Shown: piece by piece, positions 26,098 to 34,686 of the stretch
Layout: every line of letters begins with the position of its first letter
Numbering within the stretch: position 1 is the first letter of the stretch
Source of the DNA: Streptomyces litmocidini
Lineage (GTDB): Bacteria; Actinomycetota; Actinomycetes; Streptomycetales; Streptomycetaceae
Length of the DNA stretch: 64,000 nt
Assembly: GCF_014649755.1 (NCBI RefSeq)
Contig: NZ_BMTQ01000020.1
Span: 62,001 to 126,000, forward strand
Reading direction: 5' to 3'
Program-made: the position numbers and the translations under genes
The notes under the pieces: model-generated
What the model saw: only the letters and a program-made list of their open reading frames with translations
Told to the model about the DNA's origin: nothing
Database searches by the model: none

Positions 26098-27930
26098 TTG
26101 AACGGTTCCAGGCGGAGAGTCATATCCGTGGTCGCGAGCGCCGCTATCCTCGGTGCCGCTGCCATGACTTCCGGGGCGTTCGCCGCCACCCCGGTCGCTG
26201 CCACCCCGAAGCCGGTTCCGGCTTCGCAGACGATGCGGGCGCTTCCCGACGCCCCCGTCGAGAAGGTGATCGTCACCTACAAGAACCGGACCGCCGAGGC
26301 CGGTTCCAACGCCGCCGCGAAGAGCGACGCGGCCGAGAAGGCCGCGAAGACGGGCGAGAAGCTCTCCTTCGAGCGCCGCCTCGCCGGCGGTGGCGCCCTG
26401 GTGAACCTGGGCGGCAAGGCGACCGAGCAGGACGTGGCCGAGGTCATGAACGCCTTCCGCGCCGACCCGTCCGTCGCCTCGGTCGAGCCCGACATCCGCG
26501 CCTACGCGATGGCGGTCGCCCCGAACGACACCGACTACGCCAAGCAGTGGGACCTCTTCGAGCCCACCGGCGGCATGAACGTTCCTGCGGCCTGGGACAG
26601 GGCGACCGGCTCCGGCGTCACCGTCGCCGTGATCGACACCGGCTACGCGGCCCACTCGGACCTGGCGTCCAACGTCATCGCCGGGTACGACTTCATCTCG
26701 ACCTCCGCCGACGCCCGCGACGGCAACGGCCGCGACGCGGACGCGAAGGACGAGGGCGACTGGAACGCCACCGACGGCGAGTGCGGCACCGGCTCCAAGG
26801 CCTCCAACTCCTCCTGGCACGGCACCCACGTGGCCGGCACCATCGCCGCGGTCACCAACAACACCAAGGGCATCGCGGGCATCGCGTACAACGCGAAGAT
26901 CGAGCCCGTGCGCGTGCTCGGCAAGTGCGGCGGCTCGTCCTCCGACATCGCCGACGCCATCACCTGGGCCTCCGGCGGCTCCGTGCCGGGCGTCCCGGCC
27001 AACCCGAACCCGGCCAAGGTCATCAACATGAGCCTGGGCGGCGCGAGCTCCACCTGCCCGAGCGTCTACCAGACCGCGATCAACGGCGCCGTCTCGCGCG
27101 GCACCACGGTCGTCGTCGCCGCGGGCAACAGCAACGCCAACGCCTCCGGCTTCACCCCGGCGAACTGCACCGGCGTCATCACCGTGGCGTCCACCAACCG
27201 CGCCGGCGCCCGGTCGTACTACTCCAACTACGGCACCATCGTGGACGTGGCCGCGCCCGGCGGCGAGACCCGCAACGCCACCGACACGCCCGGCACCGTC
27301 ACCACCCCCGAGAACGCGATCTACTCCACGCTGAACTCGGGCCTGACGACCCAGTCGACCGAGACGTACAAGCCCTACCAGGGCACCTCGATGGCCGCGC
27401 CGCACATCGCCGGTCTGGCCGCCCTGCTGAAGTCGGCCAAGAGCACGCTCACTCCGGCCGACATCGAGTCCGCGATCAAGAACACCGCCCGCCCGCTTCC
27501 CGGCACCTGCACGGGTGGCTGCGGCACCGGCATCGCCGACGCCGCGAAGGCCGTGGACTCGGTCCTCACCACCACCCCGCCGAGCGGCACCGTCTTCACC
27601 AACTCGACGGACGTGGCGATCCCCGACAACACCACCGTGTCGTCCCCGATCGCCGTCACCGGCCTCGCCGGCAACGCGCCCGCCACCCTCAAGGTCGGCG
27701 TGGACATCAAGCACACCTGGCGCGGTGACCTGGTCGTCGACCTGGTCGCCCCCGACGGCACGGTGCGCAACCTGAAGGCCTCGTCCTCCTCGGACAGCGC
27801 CGACAACGTCCAGACCACCTACACGGTCGACGCGTCCAGCGAGGTCGCCAACGGCACCTGGAAGCTCCAGGTCCGCGATGTGGCCTCGGGTGACACCGGC
27901 TACATCGACTCGTGGAGCCTCACTTTCTGA
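26098..27930 (+). CDS. Secreted S8 (subtilisin-like) serine protease with P/Homo B domain
   Basis: A 610-residue preproprotein from TTG 26098 (AAAGGG eight bases upstream; no better start in frame). A signal peptide of ~30 residues ends SGAFAATP. An inhibitor_I9-type propeptide follows (~55-135, EKVIVTYKNRTAEAGSNAAA ... DPSVASVEPDIRAYAM). The peptidase domain has Asp180 in VIDTGYAAHSDL, His241 in HGTHVAGTIA, the oxyanion Asn in AAGNSNANASG and Ser431 in GTSMAAPHIAGLAAL. The C-terminal ~110 residues (TVSSPIAVTGLAGNAP, HTWRGDLVVDLVAPDGT, GYIDSWSLTF) form a P/proprotein-convertase domain. It is an exported broad-specificity protease processed after secretion, monocistronic here. Confidence 0.95.
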   Translation: MNGSRRRVISVVASAAILGAAAMTSGAFAATPVAATPKPVPASQTMRALPDAPVEKVIVTYKNRTAEAGSNAAAKSDAAEKAAKTGEKLSFERRLAGGGALVNLGGKATEQDVAEVMNAFRADPSVASVEPDIRAYAMAVAPNDTDYAKQWDLFEPTGGMNVPAAWDRATGSGVTVAVIDTGYAAHSDLASNVIAGYDFISTSADARDGNGRDADAKDEGDWNATDGECGTGSKASNSSWHGTHVAGTIAAVTNNTKGIAGIAYNAKIEPVRVLGKCGGSSSDIADAITWASGGSVPGVPANPNPAKVINMSLGGASSTCPSVYQTAINGAVSRGTTVVVAAGNSNANASGFTPANCTGVITVASTNRAGARSYYSNYGTIVDVAAPGGETRNATDTPGTVTTPENAIYSTLNSGLTTQSTETYKPYQGTSMAAPHIAGLAALLKSAKSTLTPADIESAIKNTARPLPGTCTGGCGTGIADAAKAVDSVLTTTPPSGTVFTNSTDVAIPDNTTVSSPIAVTGLAGNAPATLKVGVDIKHTWRGDLVVDLVAPDGTVRNLKASSSSDSADNVQTTYTVDASSEVANGTWKLQVRDVASGDTGYIDSWSLTF

Positions 27931-28061
27931 CGCACCGCCCGCACCACCTCTGAACCACCCCCCACATCAGCATCATTGCTGGTCAGCGACGCGCCCGTGG
28001 TCTACACCACTGGCGCGTTCTGGCGTTGCGGGAGCGTCGTGGGAGCGCGCCCGCCCCGGTT

Positions 28062-28086
28062 CTCCTGTCCGTATGCCGGACAGGAG
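28062..28086. promoter_or_regulatory. Palindrome upstream of the LAL regulator
   Basis: CTCCTGTCCG, five-base loop, CGGACAGGAG, located 130 bp after the protease stop and 83 bp before the LAL start. It could be a protease terminator or an operator for the regulator. The AT-containing loop (TATGC) and distance from the protease make either plausible. Confidence 0.4.
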
Positions 28087-28168
28087 GCCTGGACTGGGCC
28101 GGTCCGCTCCGTATCCTCTGCGCACGGGGTCCATGGGCCGGACCCCGAGGGGCCGGAGGTGGTGGACA

Positions 28169-31100
28169 GTGACGACAGCTCCGCAGAGCCCTGCTCCGGT
28201 GGGCCGGGAAGAACTCCTCACCCGCCTGGAGCGCGCCCTCCACAGCCGGGGCCGCGCCCTGCTCACCGGCCCCGCCGGGGTCGGGAAGACCGAGGTCGCG
28301 CTCGCCGGGGCGGCCCGCGCGGAGGCGCGCGGCGAGACCGTGCTCTGGCTCGCGACCCTGCCGTCCGACCGCGAGATACCCGGGGCGGCGGCCGCGGCGC
28401 TCGTCGCCTCGGTGGCGGCGACCGTCACCTGGCCGGGGCTCGGCACCAGCCGCCCCGAACCGCCCGCCCCCGCCGTCGAGCCGTACGGTGCCGGAGGGAC
28501 CGGAGGGGCCGACGCGTCCGGACCCGACCCCGCCGCGGCGCGCGCGCTCGTCTCCGGCCCCCTCGACCCCGGAGCGCTCGACGCCGGGATCCTCACCTCC
28601 GGCGTGCTCAACGCCGGGATCTTCTCCTCCGGGGTCTTCGACCAGCTGCCGGGCCCCCAGCGCACCGCCGTCGCCATGCTCTGCCGCGAGGCGCCGATCG
28701 ACGCCGGCGGCTGGGACCCGATCGCGCTGCGCCTCGGCATCGCCCGGATCCTGCGCGCCCTGACCTGCCGCGGCCCCGTCCTGCTCGTCGTCGACGGCGT
28801 GCAGCACATCGACGCGGACAGCGCGGACCTGCTCCGGTTCGCCCTCCACCTGGCCCCGCCCACGCTGCGGGTGGTGGCGGTGGAGACCCCCGAGCCGTAC
28901 GCCGAGGCCCATGAGCCGCACCGCGAGGGCCACCGCTCCGAGGACCCGCACGCCGCGCACCTCTGGGTGCCCTCCGAGGCGGACGTGCTGCGCGTCCCGC
29001 CGCTGCAGGCCGACGAGATCGCCGAACTCCTCATCCACCACCGGCTGCCCTCCCGGATGGCCGGCCGCATCCACCGCGCGAGCGGCGGCAATCCACGCCT
29101 CGCGCTCGCCGTCGGCCGCTCCCTCGCCGACGCCCGGACCCCGGTGCACCACGCGGAGGCGCTGACGCTCTCCGGGCGCGCCCGCGACCTGGCCCGCCAG
29201 CTCCTGGGCGCCGCGCCCCCCGCCGTGCGCGAGACGCTGCTGCTCGCGGCGCTCGCGCTGCGCCCCTCCGCCACGCTGGTGCGGCGGGCCGGGCGGCCCA
29301 GCGCGGAGGCGGACCTCGCCGCCGCCGAGCGGGCCGACCTGGTGTCGCTGTCCGAGGACGGCTCGGTGACGTTCACCGCCGGACTGCTGCCCTCCACCCT
29401 GGTGCACGACGCCTGTTGGGCCGAGCGGAGTGCCGGGCACGCGGCGCTCGCGGAGGTCGTGGACGACCCCGTGGAGGCGGTGCGGCACCGGGCGCTGGCC
29501 ACCGACAGGCCGGACGAGGAGCTCGCCGCCGAGGTCGCGGCCGCCGCCGATCTGGCCCGGCGGCGCGGGAACAGCGCGCTCGCCGCCGAACTGGCGCTGC
29601 TCGCCGCCGAGTCGACCCCCGGCCGGCACGGGACGCGGCGGATCGCGCGGCTCGTCGACGCCGCGGAGGAGGCCGTCCACGCCGCCCGCGCCGACCTCGC
29701 GATGCGGGCCGCCACCGATCTGCTCGCCCGGGACGCGGGACCGTCCGACCGGGTCAGGGCGCGGCTCGCCGTGCTCGACACGGCGGGGCAGGGGCTCACC
29801 GGGCTCGACGAGATGTACGTCCACGCCATGGAGGACTCCGAGGGGGACACCGCCCTGCGGGCCGCCGTGCAGCTGCGGCTCTCCCTCAAGTACGTGCTGG
29901 CGGACGGCGATCCGGAGCGCTCGCGGACGGCGGCGGTCGAATCGGCCGCGCTGGCCGCCTCCATGGGCGACCCCCGGCTCGCGGCGCAGGCCCTGACCGT
30001 GCAGGCGCGGATGGAGCGGGCCCTCGGGGCCCCGGACGCCGAGACCGTGCTCGCGCAGGCCCGCGGCCTGGAGCGGGCCGAGCGTCCGCTCGGCATCCGG
30101 AACGCCGCCCAGATCCTGACGATCCGCCACGCCCTCTACGACGATCGGCTGAACGACGCCCGGGACGAGCTGAACGCGCTCCTGCCCCTGGTCCAGCGGC
30201 GCGGCTCGGTGGAGGACACGATCGAGCTGTTCTCCACGCTGGCCGCGATCGAGTCCCGCCGGGGCGCCTGCGCGGCCGCGCTCTCGCACGCGGGGCAGGC
30301 GCTCGCGCTCACCCTGGAGGCGGGCCTCTCCCCCGGCCCCGCCTGGTACACGCTGGCGCTCGCGGAGACGGCCGGCGGCAGCTTCGCGCGGGCCGCGAGC
30401 TACGCCCGCCGCAGCGTGCAGGCCTCGGAGGAGGAGGGCGACCGCGTCTTCCTCTCCCGCAGCCGGTACGCGCTCGGCCGCGTCCAGCTGATCACCGGCG
30501 ACGTCGCCACCGCCCTGGAGACGCTGCGGCGGGTGCAGGCCGACGAGCGCGCCCAGTCCACGGTGGACCCCTCGATGCTGCGCTGGCACGAGGAGCTGGC
30601 GGAGGCGCTGCTCGCCCAGGACGCGGCCGACGAGGCCCTGGCGCTCCTGGCGGAGGTGCGGCCGGTGGCGGAGCGTCTGGGCCGGTCCACGGTCCTGCTG
30701 GGCTGCGACCGGGCACACGCGCTGTGCCTGGCGGCGGAGGGGCGTACGGACGAGGCGGCCGAGCTGCTCACCCGTACGGCCGAGAGCTTCGGCCGGGCCG
30801 GGCTGCCGCTGGAGCGGGGACGGGCGCTGATCGCCCTGGCCCGGGTCGAGCGCCGCCGCCGTCGCCGGTCGGCGGCGCAGGCGGCCCTGCACGAGGCGGC
30901 CTCGGTGTTCGAGCGGGCCGGGGCGGCCCCGTGGCTGGCCCTGGCGAGCGAGACGTCGGCGGGCGAGGGCGCGGGTCCCGGCGCCGGAGCCGAGGAGTCG
31001 GTGCCCGCGCTCTCGTCGCTGACGGAGGCGGAGCTGCGGCTGGCCCGTCTGGTGGGCCAGGGCGCGAGCAACCAGGAGGCGGCGGCGAAGCTGTACCTGA

Positions 31101-31192
31101 GCGTGAAGACGGTGGAGGCGCGGCTCACCCGCATCTACCAGAAGCTCGACGTCCGCTCCCGCGCGCAGCTGGCGACGGCCCTGCGCCCCTGA
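28169..31192 (+). CDS. LAL-family LuxR transcriptional regulator
   Basis: A 1007-residue protein from GTG 28169 with GGAGGT eight bases upstream. The N-terminal AAA ATPase starts at once: VGREELLTRLERALHSRG, Walker A LLTGPAGVGKTEVALAG, Walker B PVLLVVDGVQHIDADSADLL. A helical TPR-like midsection of ~600 residues includes WYTLALAETAGGSFARAASY. The C-terminal LuxR helix-turn-helix is complete (LTEAELRLARLVGQGASNQE, AAAKLYLSVKTVEARLTRIY, QKLDVRSRAQLATAL). These large regulators often activate secondary-metabolite or uptake genes; the target is not evident. An insertion of ~60 residues after Walker A is rich in LDPGALDAGILTSGVLNAGI-like repeats. Confidence 0.92.
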   Translation: MTTAPQSPAPVGREELLTRLERALHSRGRALLTGPAGVGKTEVALAGAARAEARGETVLWLATLPSDREIPGAAAAALVASVAATVTWPGLGTSRPEPPAPAVEPYGAGGTGGADASGPDPAAARALVSGPLDPGALDAGILTSGVLNAGIFSSGVFDQLPGPQRTAVAMLCREAPIDAGGWDPIALRLGIARILRALTCRGPVLLVVDGVQHIDADSADLLRFALHLAPPTLRVVAVETPEPYAEAHEPHREGHRSEDPHAAHLWVPSEADVLRVPPLQADEIAELLIHHRLPSRMAGRIHRASGGNPRLALAVGRSLADARTPVHHAEALTLSGRARDLARQLLGAAPPAVRETLLLAALALRPSATLVRRAGRPSAEADLAAAERADLVSLSEDGSVTFTAGLLPSTLVHDACWAERSAGHAALAEVVDDPVEAVRHRALATDRPDEELAAEVAAAADLARRRGNSALAAELALLAAESTPGRHGTRRIARLVDAAEEAVHAARADLAMRAATDLLARDAGPSDRVRARLAVLDTAGQGLTGLDEMYVHAMEDSEGDTALRAAVQLRLSLKYVLADGDPERSRTAAVESAALAASMGDPRLAAQALTVQARMERALGAPDAETVLAQARGLERAERPLGIRNAAQILTIRHALYDDRLNDARDELNALLPLVQRRGSVEDTIELFSTLAAIESRRGACAAALSHAGQALALTLEAGLSPGPAWYTLALAETAGGSFARAASYARRSVQASEEEGDRVFLSRSRYALGRVQLITGDVATALETLRRVQADERAQSTVDPSMLRWHEELAEALLAQDAADEALALLAEVRPVAERLGRSTVLLGCDRAHALCLAAEGRTDEAAELLTRTAESFGRAGLPLERGRALIALARVERRRRRRSAAQAALHEAASVFERAGAAPWLALASETSAGEGAGPGAGAEESVPALSSLTEAELRLARLVGQGASNQEAAAKLYLSVKTVEARLTRIYQKLDVRSRAQLATALRP

Positions 31193-31301
31193 GGTCCCCG
31201 GGCGACGCCGATACGCCGCCCCCGGCACCCGCCACCCCGCAGCCCGCGCGACCGGCCCCTCCCCCGAGCGCCGACCGCCCCCGCACGCCCCGGGGCCCAC
31301 C

Positions 31302-31513
31302 CCACGGCAGGCCCGCGCCGGACGCCCGGCAGACCCAGGGCCCGCACGAACGGCGCCTCGGCCCCCGCCCGACGGCCCCGCACCCGTCCGGGACCCGATC
31401 CACGGCAGGCCCGCGCCGGACGCCCGGCAGACCCAGGGCCCGCACGAACGGCGCCTCGGCCCCCGCCCGACGGCCCCGCACCCGTCCGGGACCCGATCCA
31501 CGGCAGGCCCATG
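31302..31513. repeat. 98-bp tandem repeat, two full copies plus a partial third
   Basis: Copies start at 31302 and 31400 with CCACGGCAGGCCCGCGCCGG; the third begins at 31498 and diverges after ~16 bp. The two full copies are essentially identical, so the duplication is recent. It lies between the LAL stop and the rox tail, in a gap (31193-31722) with no gene. Confidence 0.92.
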
Positions 31514-31564
31514 CCGGCTGTCCGGCAGTCCCGCAGGCCCACGCCGGCTGTCCGGCAGTCCCGT
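31505..31564. repeat. 30-bp tandem duplication
   Basis: Two adjacent 30-bp units starting AGGCCC(A)(T/C)GCCGGCTGTCCG at 31505 and 31535, differing at one base. They continue directly from the end of the 98-bp repeat array, so the whole 31302-31564 stretch is repetitive. Confidence 0.88.
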
Positions 31565-31681
31565 GCCGGGCGCCCGGCGGACCCACCACCCGCGCGGACG
31601 GCGCCTCGGCCGGGACCCGACGAACCGGCGTCCGCCCGAGGCCCGTCCCGCGGCGGGCCCGTGCCGAAGCGCCCGGGGCGC

Positions 31682-31712
31682 GGCGCCCGGGAGGCCGGGC
31701 CCCCCGGGCGCC
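31682..31712 (-). terminator. Hairpin at the 3' end of rox
   Basis: GGCGCCCGGG and its complement CCCGGGCGCC flank an 11-base loop that can itself pair, ending 10 bp past the rox stop. Confidence 0.6.
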
Positions 31713-31722
31713 GTCACGCGGT

Positions 31723-33153
31723 TCAGGCCGCCGGGGCGCCGAACCACTCGGTCAGGGGGCCGCGCAGGTCCTCCTGGTCCTCGCCGACCCACACCACGTG
31801 ACCGTCGGGCCGCATCAGCACGGCGGGCGCGTCCAGCTCCTCGCTGACGTCGACGACGTGGTCGACGCGGTCCGCCCAGCCCTCCGCCGAGAGCCGGCCG
31901 GTCCGGTCGAGCAGCAGTCCGCGGCCGCCGTGCGTCAGCTCGTACAGCCGCCCCTGCTTCAGCGCCACGTCCCGCAGCCGCCGGCCGAGGAGTTCATGAC
32001 CCTCGCCGAGGTCGTAGCGGACGTCGACGGCGGTGATCATGCCGGTCACGTACCGGTTGACCTCCTCGAGGTCCATCAGCTCCGAGAACAGGTCCCGCAG
32101 CGCGGTCGCGCCGGGGTCGCTGCCGAGCAGGGTCATCTGGGCGCGGGTGTTCTTCACGACGCGGGCGCCGACGGGGTGCCGTTCGGCCTCGTACGTGTCG
32201 AGCAGCCCCTCGGGCGCCCAGCCGGCGACCGCGGCGGCCAGCTTCCAGCCCAGGTTGAAGGCGTCCTGGACGCCGAGGTTGAGGCCCTGGCCACCGGTCG
32301 GGGGGTGGATGTGCGCCGCGTCGCCGGCCAGGAACACCCGGCCGACGCGGTAGCGCTCGGCCTGCCGGGTGGCGTCGCCGAAGCGGGAGAGCCAGCGGGG
32401 CGAGTGCACGCCGAAGTCGGTGCCGGCGACGGCCCGCAGCCGCCCCTTGAACTCGTCGAGGGTCGGCGCGGCCGCGCCGTCCTCGGGCACCGCGTCGGCG
32501 GGCACGCCGACGCGGTGCACCCCGTCCGCCAAGGGCTGTACGCCGAAGCGCAGCTGCGTCTTGCGGACCTCCGCGACGACGGAGGCGATCGTCTCCGGGT
32601 CGGCGGTCACCTCCATGTCGCCGAGGAGCGTCCAGACGGTGGCGGGCTCGCCGGGGAAGCCGACGCCGAGCAGTTTGCGCACCGTGCTGCGGCCGCCGTC
32701 GCAGGCGGCGGCGTAGCGGGCGCGCAGTGCGGTGCCGTCCGCGAGCTCGACGGTCACCCCGTCCTCGTCCTGGTCGATCCCGACCACCTCGGCGCCGCGC
32801 CGGATCTCGGTGCCGAGTTCGAGGGCGCGCTCGTTCAGCAGCCGCTCGGTGACCGGCTGCGGCGTGGCGAGGCCGTACGGGTGGGCGGTGTCGAGCCGCT
32901 CCGGCCACGGCTTCATCACGCCGCCGAAGAGGCCGCCGACCGAGAACTTCTCGCTGACGGCGGTGAACCGCTCCAACAGGCCCCGCTGGGCCATCAGCTC
33001 GACGCTGCGCGCGTGCAGGCCCTGTCCTCGGGACTCCCGGGTCGGTTCGGCCAGCTTCTCCAGGACGACCACCCGCACGTCGTGCAGCCGCAGTTCGCTC
33101 GCCAGCATCAGACCGGTCGGTCCGCCGCCGACCACGATCACGTCAATCATCAC
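31723..33153 (-). CDS. rox: Rifampicin monooxygenase (Rox type)
   Basis: A 476-residue class A flavin monooxygenase from ATG 33153. FAD motifs are present: GxGxxG at residues 9-14 (VIVVGGGPTGLMLASELRLH), the DG motif AACDGGRSTVRKLLGVGFPG, and the GD motif VFLAGDAAHIHPPTGGQGLN followed by LGVQDAFNLGWKLA. A thioredoxin-like C-terminal extension ends in VVWVGEDQEDLRG. Stretches such as LRAVAGTDFGVHSPRWLSRF and WADRVDHVVDVSEELD closely resemble, from memory, the Streptomyces venezuelae Rox enzyme, which hydroxylates rifamycins and linearises the ansa chain. A rifamycin-associated-type palindrome 55 bp upstream supports the assignment. The general PHBH-fold class is certain; substrate is inferred. 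Confidence 0.82.
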   Translation of the reverse strand: MMIDVIVVGGGPTGLMLASELRLHDVRVVVLEKLAEPTRESRGQGLHARSVELMAQRGLLERFTAVSEKFSVGGLFGGVMKPWPERLDTAHPYGLATPQPVTERLLNERALELGTEIRRGAEVVGIDQDEDGVTVELADGTALRARYAAACDGGRSTVRKLLGVGFPGEPATVWTLLGDMEVTADPETIASVVAEVRKTQLRFGVQPLADGVHRVGVPADAVPEDGAAAPTLDEFKGRLRAVAGTDFGVHSPRWLSRFGDATRQAERYRVGRVFLAGDAAHIHPPTGGQGLNLGVQDAFNLGWKLAAAVAGWAPEGLLDTYEAERHPVGARVVKNTRAQMTLLGSDPGATALRDLFSELMDLEEVNRYVTGMITAVDVRYDLGEGHELLGRRLRDVALKQGRLYELTHGGRGLLLDRTGRLSAEGWADRVDHVVDVSEELDAPAVLMRPDGHVVWVGEDQEDLRGPLTEWFGAPAA

Positions 33154-33208
33154 GATAAGCCCCGTTTCCCACAGTTCCTTGCTCGGAACGGTGATTCTGC
33201 GGGACGAA

Positions 33209-33231
33209 GGGGGCCTTGCCGCAAGGCCCCC
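33209..33231. promoter_or_regulatory. Rifamycin-associated element (RAE)-like palindrome
   Basis: A 23-bp perfect inverted repeat: GGGGGCCTTGC, central C, GCAAGGCCCCC. It has the GGGGC-CTTGC-GCAAG-GCCCC pattern I recall for the RAE found upstream of rifamycin-inactivating genes in actinomycetes. It lies 56 bp upstream of rox and ~190 bp upstream of the divergent endonuclease. TTGCGG on one strand and TTGCCG on the other fall inside it, so it may overlap -35 boxes in both directions. Confidence 0.8.
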
Positions 33232-33244
33232 GGTGCGCTATATC
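33216..33244 (+). promoter_or_regulatory. Putative promoter reading away from rox, -35 inside the RAE
   Basis: TTGCCG at 33216-33221, a 17-bp spacer and TATATC at 33239-33244 form a promoter-like pair directed at the endonuclease gene. It leaves a ~170-base leader before ATG 33423. On the minus strand TTGCGG is followed after ~18 bp by GCAGAAT, a weaker pair directed at rox. Confidence 0.5.
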
Positions 33245-33422
33245 TTGAGAGTGGCAAGGAGTGGTCGTCCCTCCTTGCCTTCTCGTTTTTCCGGCCCTTC
33301 CCCCTCGGAGCAACCGGATCGCCCAGGTGGAGGTGCCGGAGGCCCGGGTCTCCGGAACGGCTGATCGAGTGGCCTGCGGTCCCGCGCCGAGCGCGTCCCC
33401 CTCCGCGCGGTACGTACACCGC

Positions 33423-34340
33423 ATGAACCCTTCCGACCCCCCGCCTCCTCCCACGTCGCCCGTCGTCGGCGGACCCGGCGCCCGGCGTGCCGCCCTCGCC
33501 GGCCGGGCCGGCTACGACGAGGCCTTCCTCGGCCCCGTCGTCCCGCCGGCGCTCCCGGTCCGGGAGACGATCGAGACGGTGATCCTGCCGTACACCCACT
33601 TCACCGTGGTCTTCCGGCCCGACCGGCGGCTCGCGGCCTCGACCGCGGTCTGCATCGAGGGCAGGTCCCTCCTGAAGGACGTGCCCGGGGAGGACGTGCC
33701 CGGGGAGGACGTCTGGGAGTTCGACCCCCGGCTGCCGGAGGAGCAGCAGGCCGGCGACGAGGTCTACCGGAACAACAGCCTCGACCGGGGGCATCTGGTC
33801 CGCCGGCTCGACCCGGCCTGGGGCGCCCCCGCCGTGGCGGCCCCGGCCCGCACGGACACCTTCCACTTCACCAACGCCGTTCCCCGGTCGGACGTCTTCA
33901 ACCGGGGCATGGAGCTCTGGCAGGGCCTGGAGGACCACCTGCTCGACCACGCCGCCGAGTACGACCGGAAGCTGACGGTCCTCACCGGCCCGGTCCTCCA
34001 GGACTCCGACCCGCCGTACCGGGGCCTGCAGGTGCCGCTGCGGTTCTGGAAGGTGGCCGCGTTCATGCAGGACGGGGCGCTCGCCGCCGCCGCGTACGTC
34101 CTCGACCAGAGCCCCGACCTCGGCCGGGACGCGGAGCGGGCCCTGGCGGGGGCGACGGCCGGTGCGCCGCCGCCGCTGGGCCCCTTCCGCACGTACCAGG
34201 TGCCCGTCTCGGACGTCGCGGAGATCACCGAGCTGGAGTTCGGCCCGCTGCCGGACGTGGACGTGATGCCGGTGTTCCGCTCTCCGGAGGAGCGCTGGCG
34301 GCGCCTGGAGTCGTACGCGGACGTGGTGCTGCACCCCTGA
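33423..34340 (+). CDS. DNA/RNA non-specific endonuclease
   Basis: A 305-residue protein from ATG 33423; in-frame codons upstream are not protein-like. The NUC1/beta-beta-alpha-Me core has YTHFTVVFRPDRRLAASTAV, then the catalytic DRGH in NNSLDRGHLVRRLDPAWG, FHFTNAVPRSDVFNRGMELW with the metal-binding Asn, and LTVLTGPVLQDSDPPYRGLQ. No signal peptide is visible, so the enzyme would act in the cytosol unless exported another way. A 15-bp tandem duplication gives VPGEDVPGED near residue 87. It is divergent from rox across the RAE, so co-induction by rifamycins is possible but unproven. Confidence 0.88.
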   Translation: MNPSDPPPPPTSPVVGGPGARRAALAGRAGYDEAFLGPVVPPALPVRETIETVILPYTHFTVVFRPDRRLAASTAVCIEGRSLLKDVPGEDVPGEDVWEFDPRLPEEQQAGDEVYRNNSLDRGHLVRRLDPAWGAPAVAAPARTDTFHFTNAVPRSDVFNRGMELWQGLEDHLLDHAAEYDRKLTVLTGPVLQDSDPPYRGLQVPLRFWKVAAFMQDGALAAAAYVLDQSPDLGRDAERALAGATAGAPPPLGPFRTYQVPVSDVAEITELEFGPLPDVDVMPVFRSPEERWRRLESYADVVLHP

Positions 34341-34686
34341 CTCCGGCGGGCCCGCGAGGAGCGATTGCGACCCTTCCCGCCCGGTGGAACGATGAGGGGG
34401 ATCAGCCAGTTCGTCCGGCCTCGTCCCGCCTCGACCGGTCATGGCCGGTCACGGTCGGTCACGATCGATCTCGTCGGGTCCGGCGCCGGAGCGACCGGCG
34501 CCGTGCGGAGGGCGCCGGGCAGGTGCGCGTGCCGCTCACCGGGGCGGAACGGGGGCTCGTCGCCGGCCGGGGGCGGGACCCCCTCCTCGACGCCCCCGGG
34601 CCGCGGGACCGGCTGCCGCGCCGGGGCGGCCCGTCCGGGGAGGCGAACGCGAAGCCGAGGCGAACGCGAAGCCGAGGTGAGCGACC
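34341..34686. other. Gap with a 17-bp tandem duplication
   Basis: No gene is supported. CGAACGCGAAGCCGAGG occurs twice in tandem at 34644-34677, directly before the ribosome-binding region of the next gene. An earlier stretch contains repeated CGGTC(A)CG. Confidence 0.6.

Noticed and set aside
31302..31564. CRISPR array
   Set aside because: Repeat units are 98 and 30 bp, directly adjacent with no unique spacers, and no cas genes are present.
29416..33426. 1336-codon plus-strand frame across the LAL gene, repeats and rox
   Set aside because: Crosses two well-supported genes on different strands; composition is that of a shadow frame.
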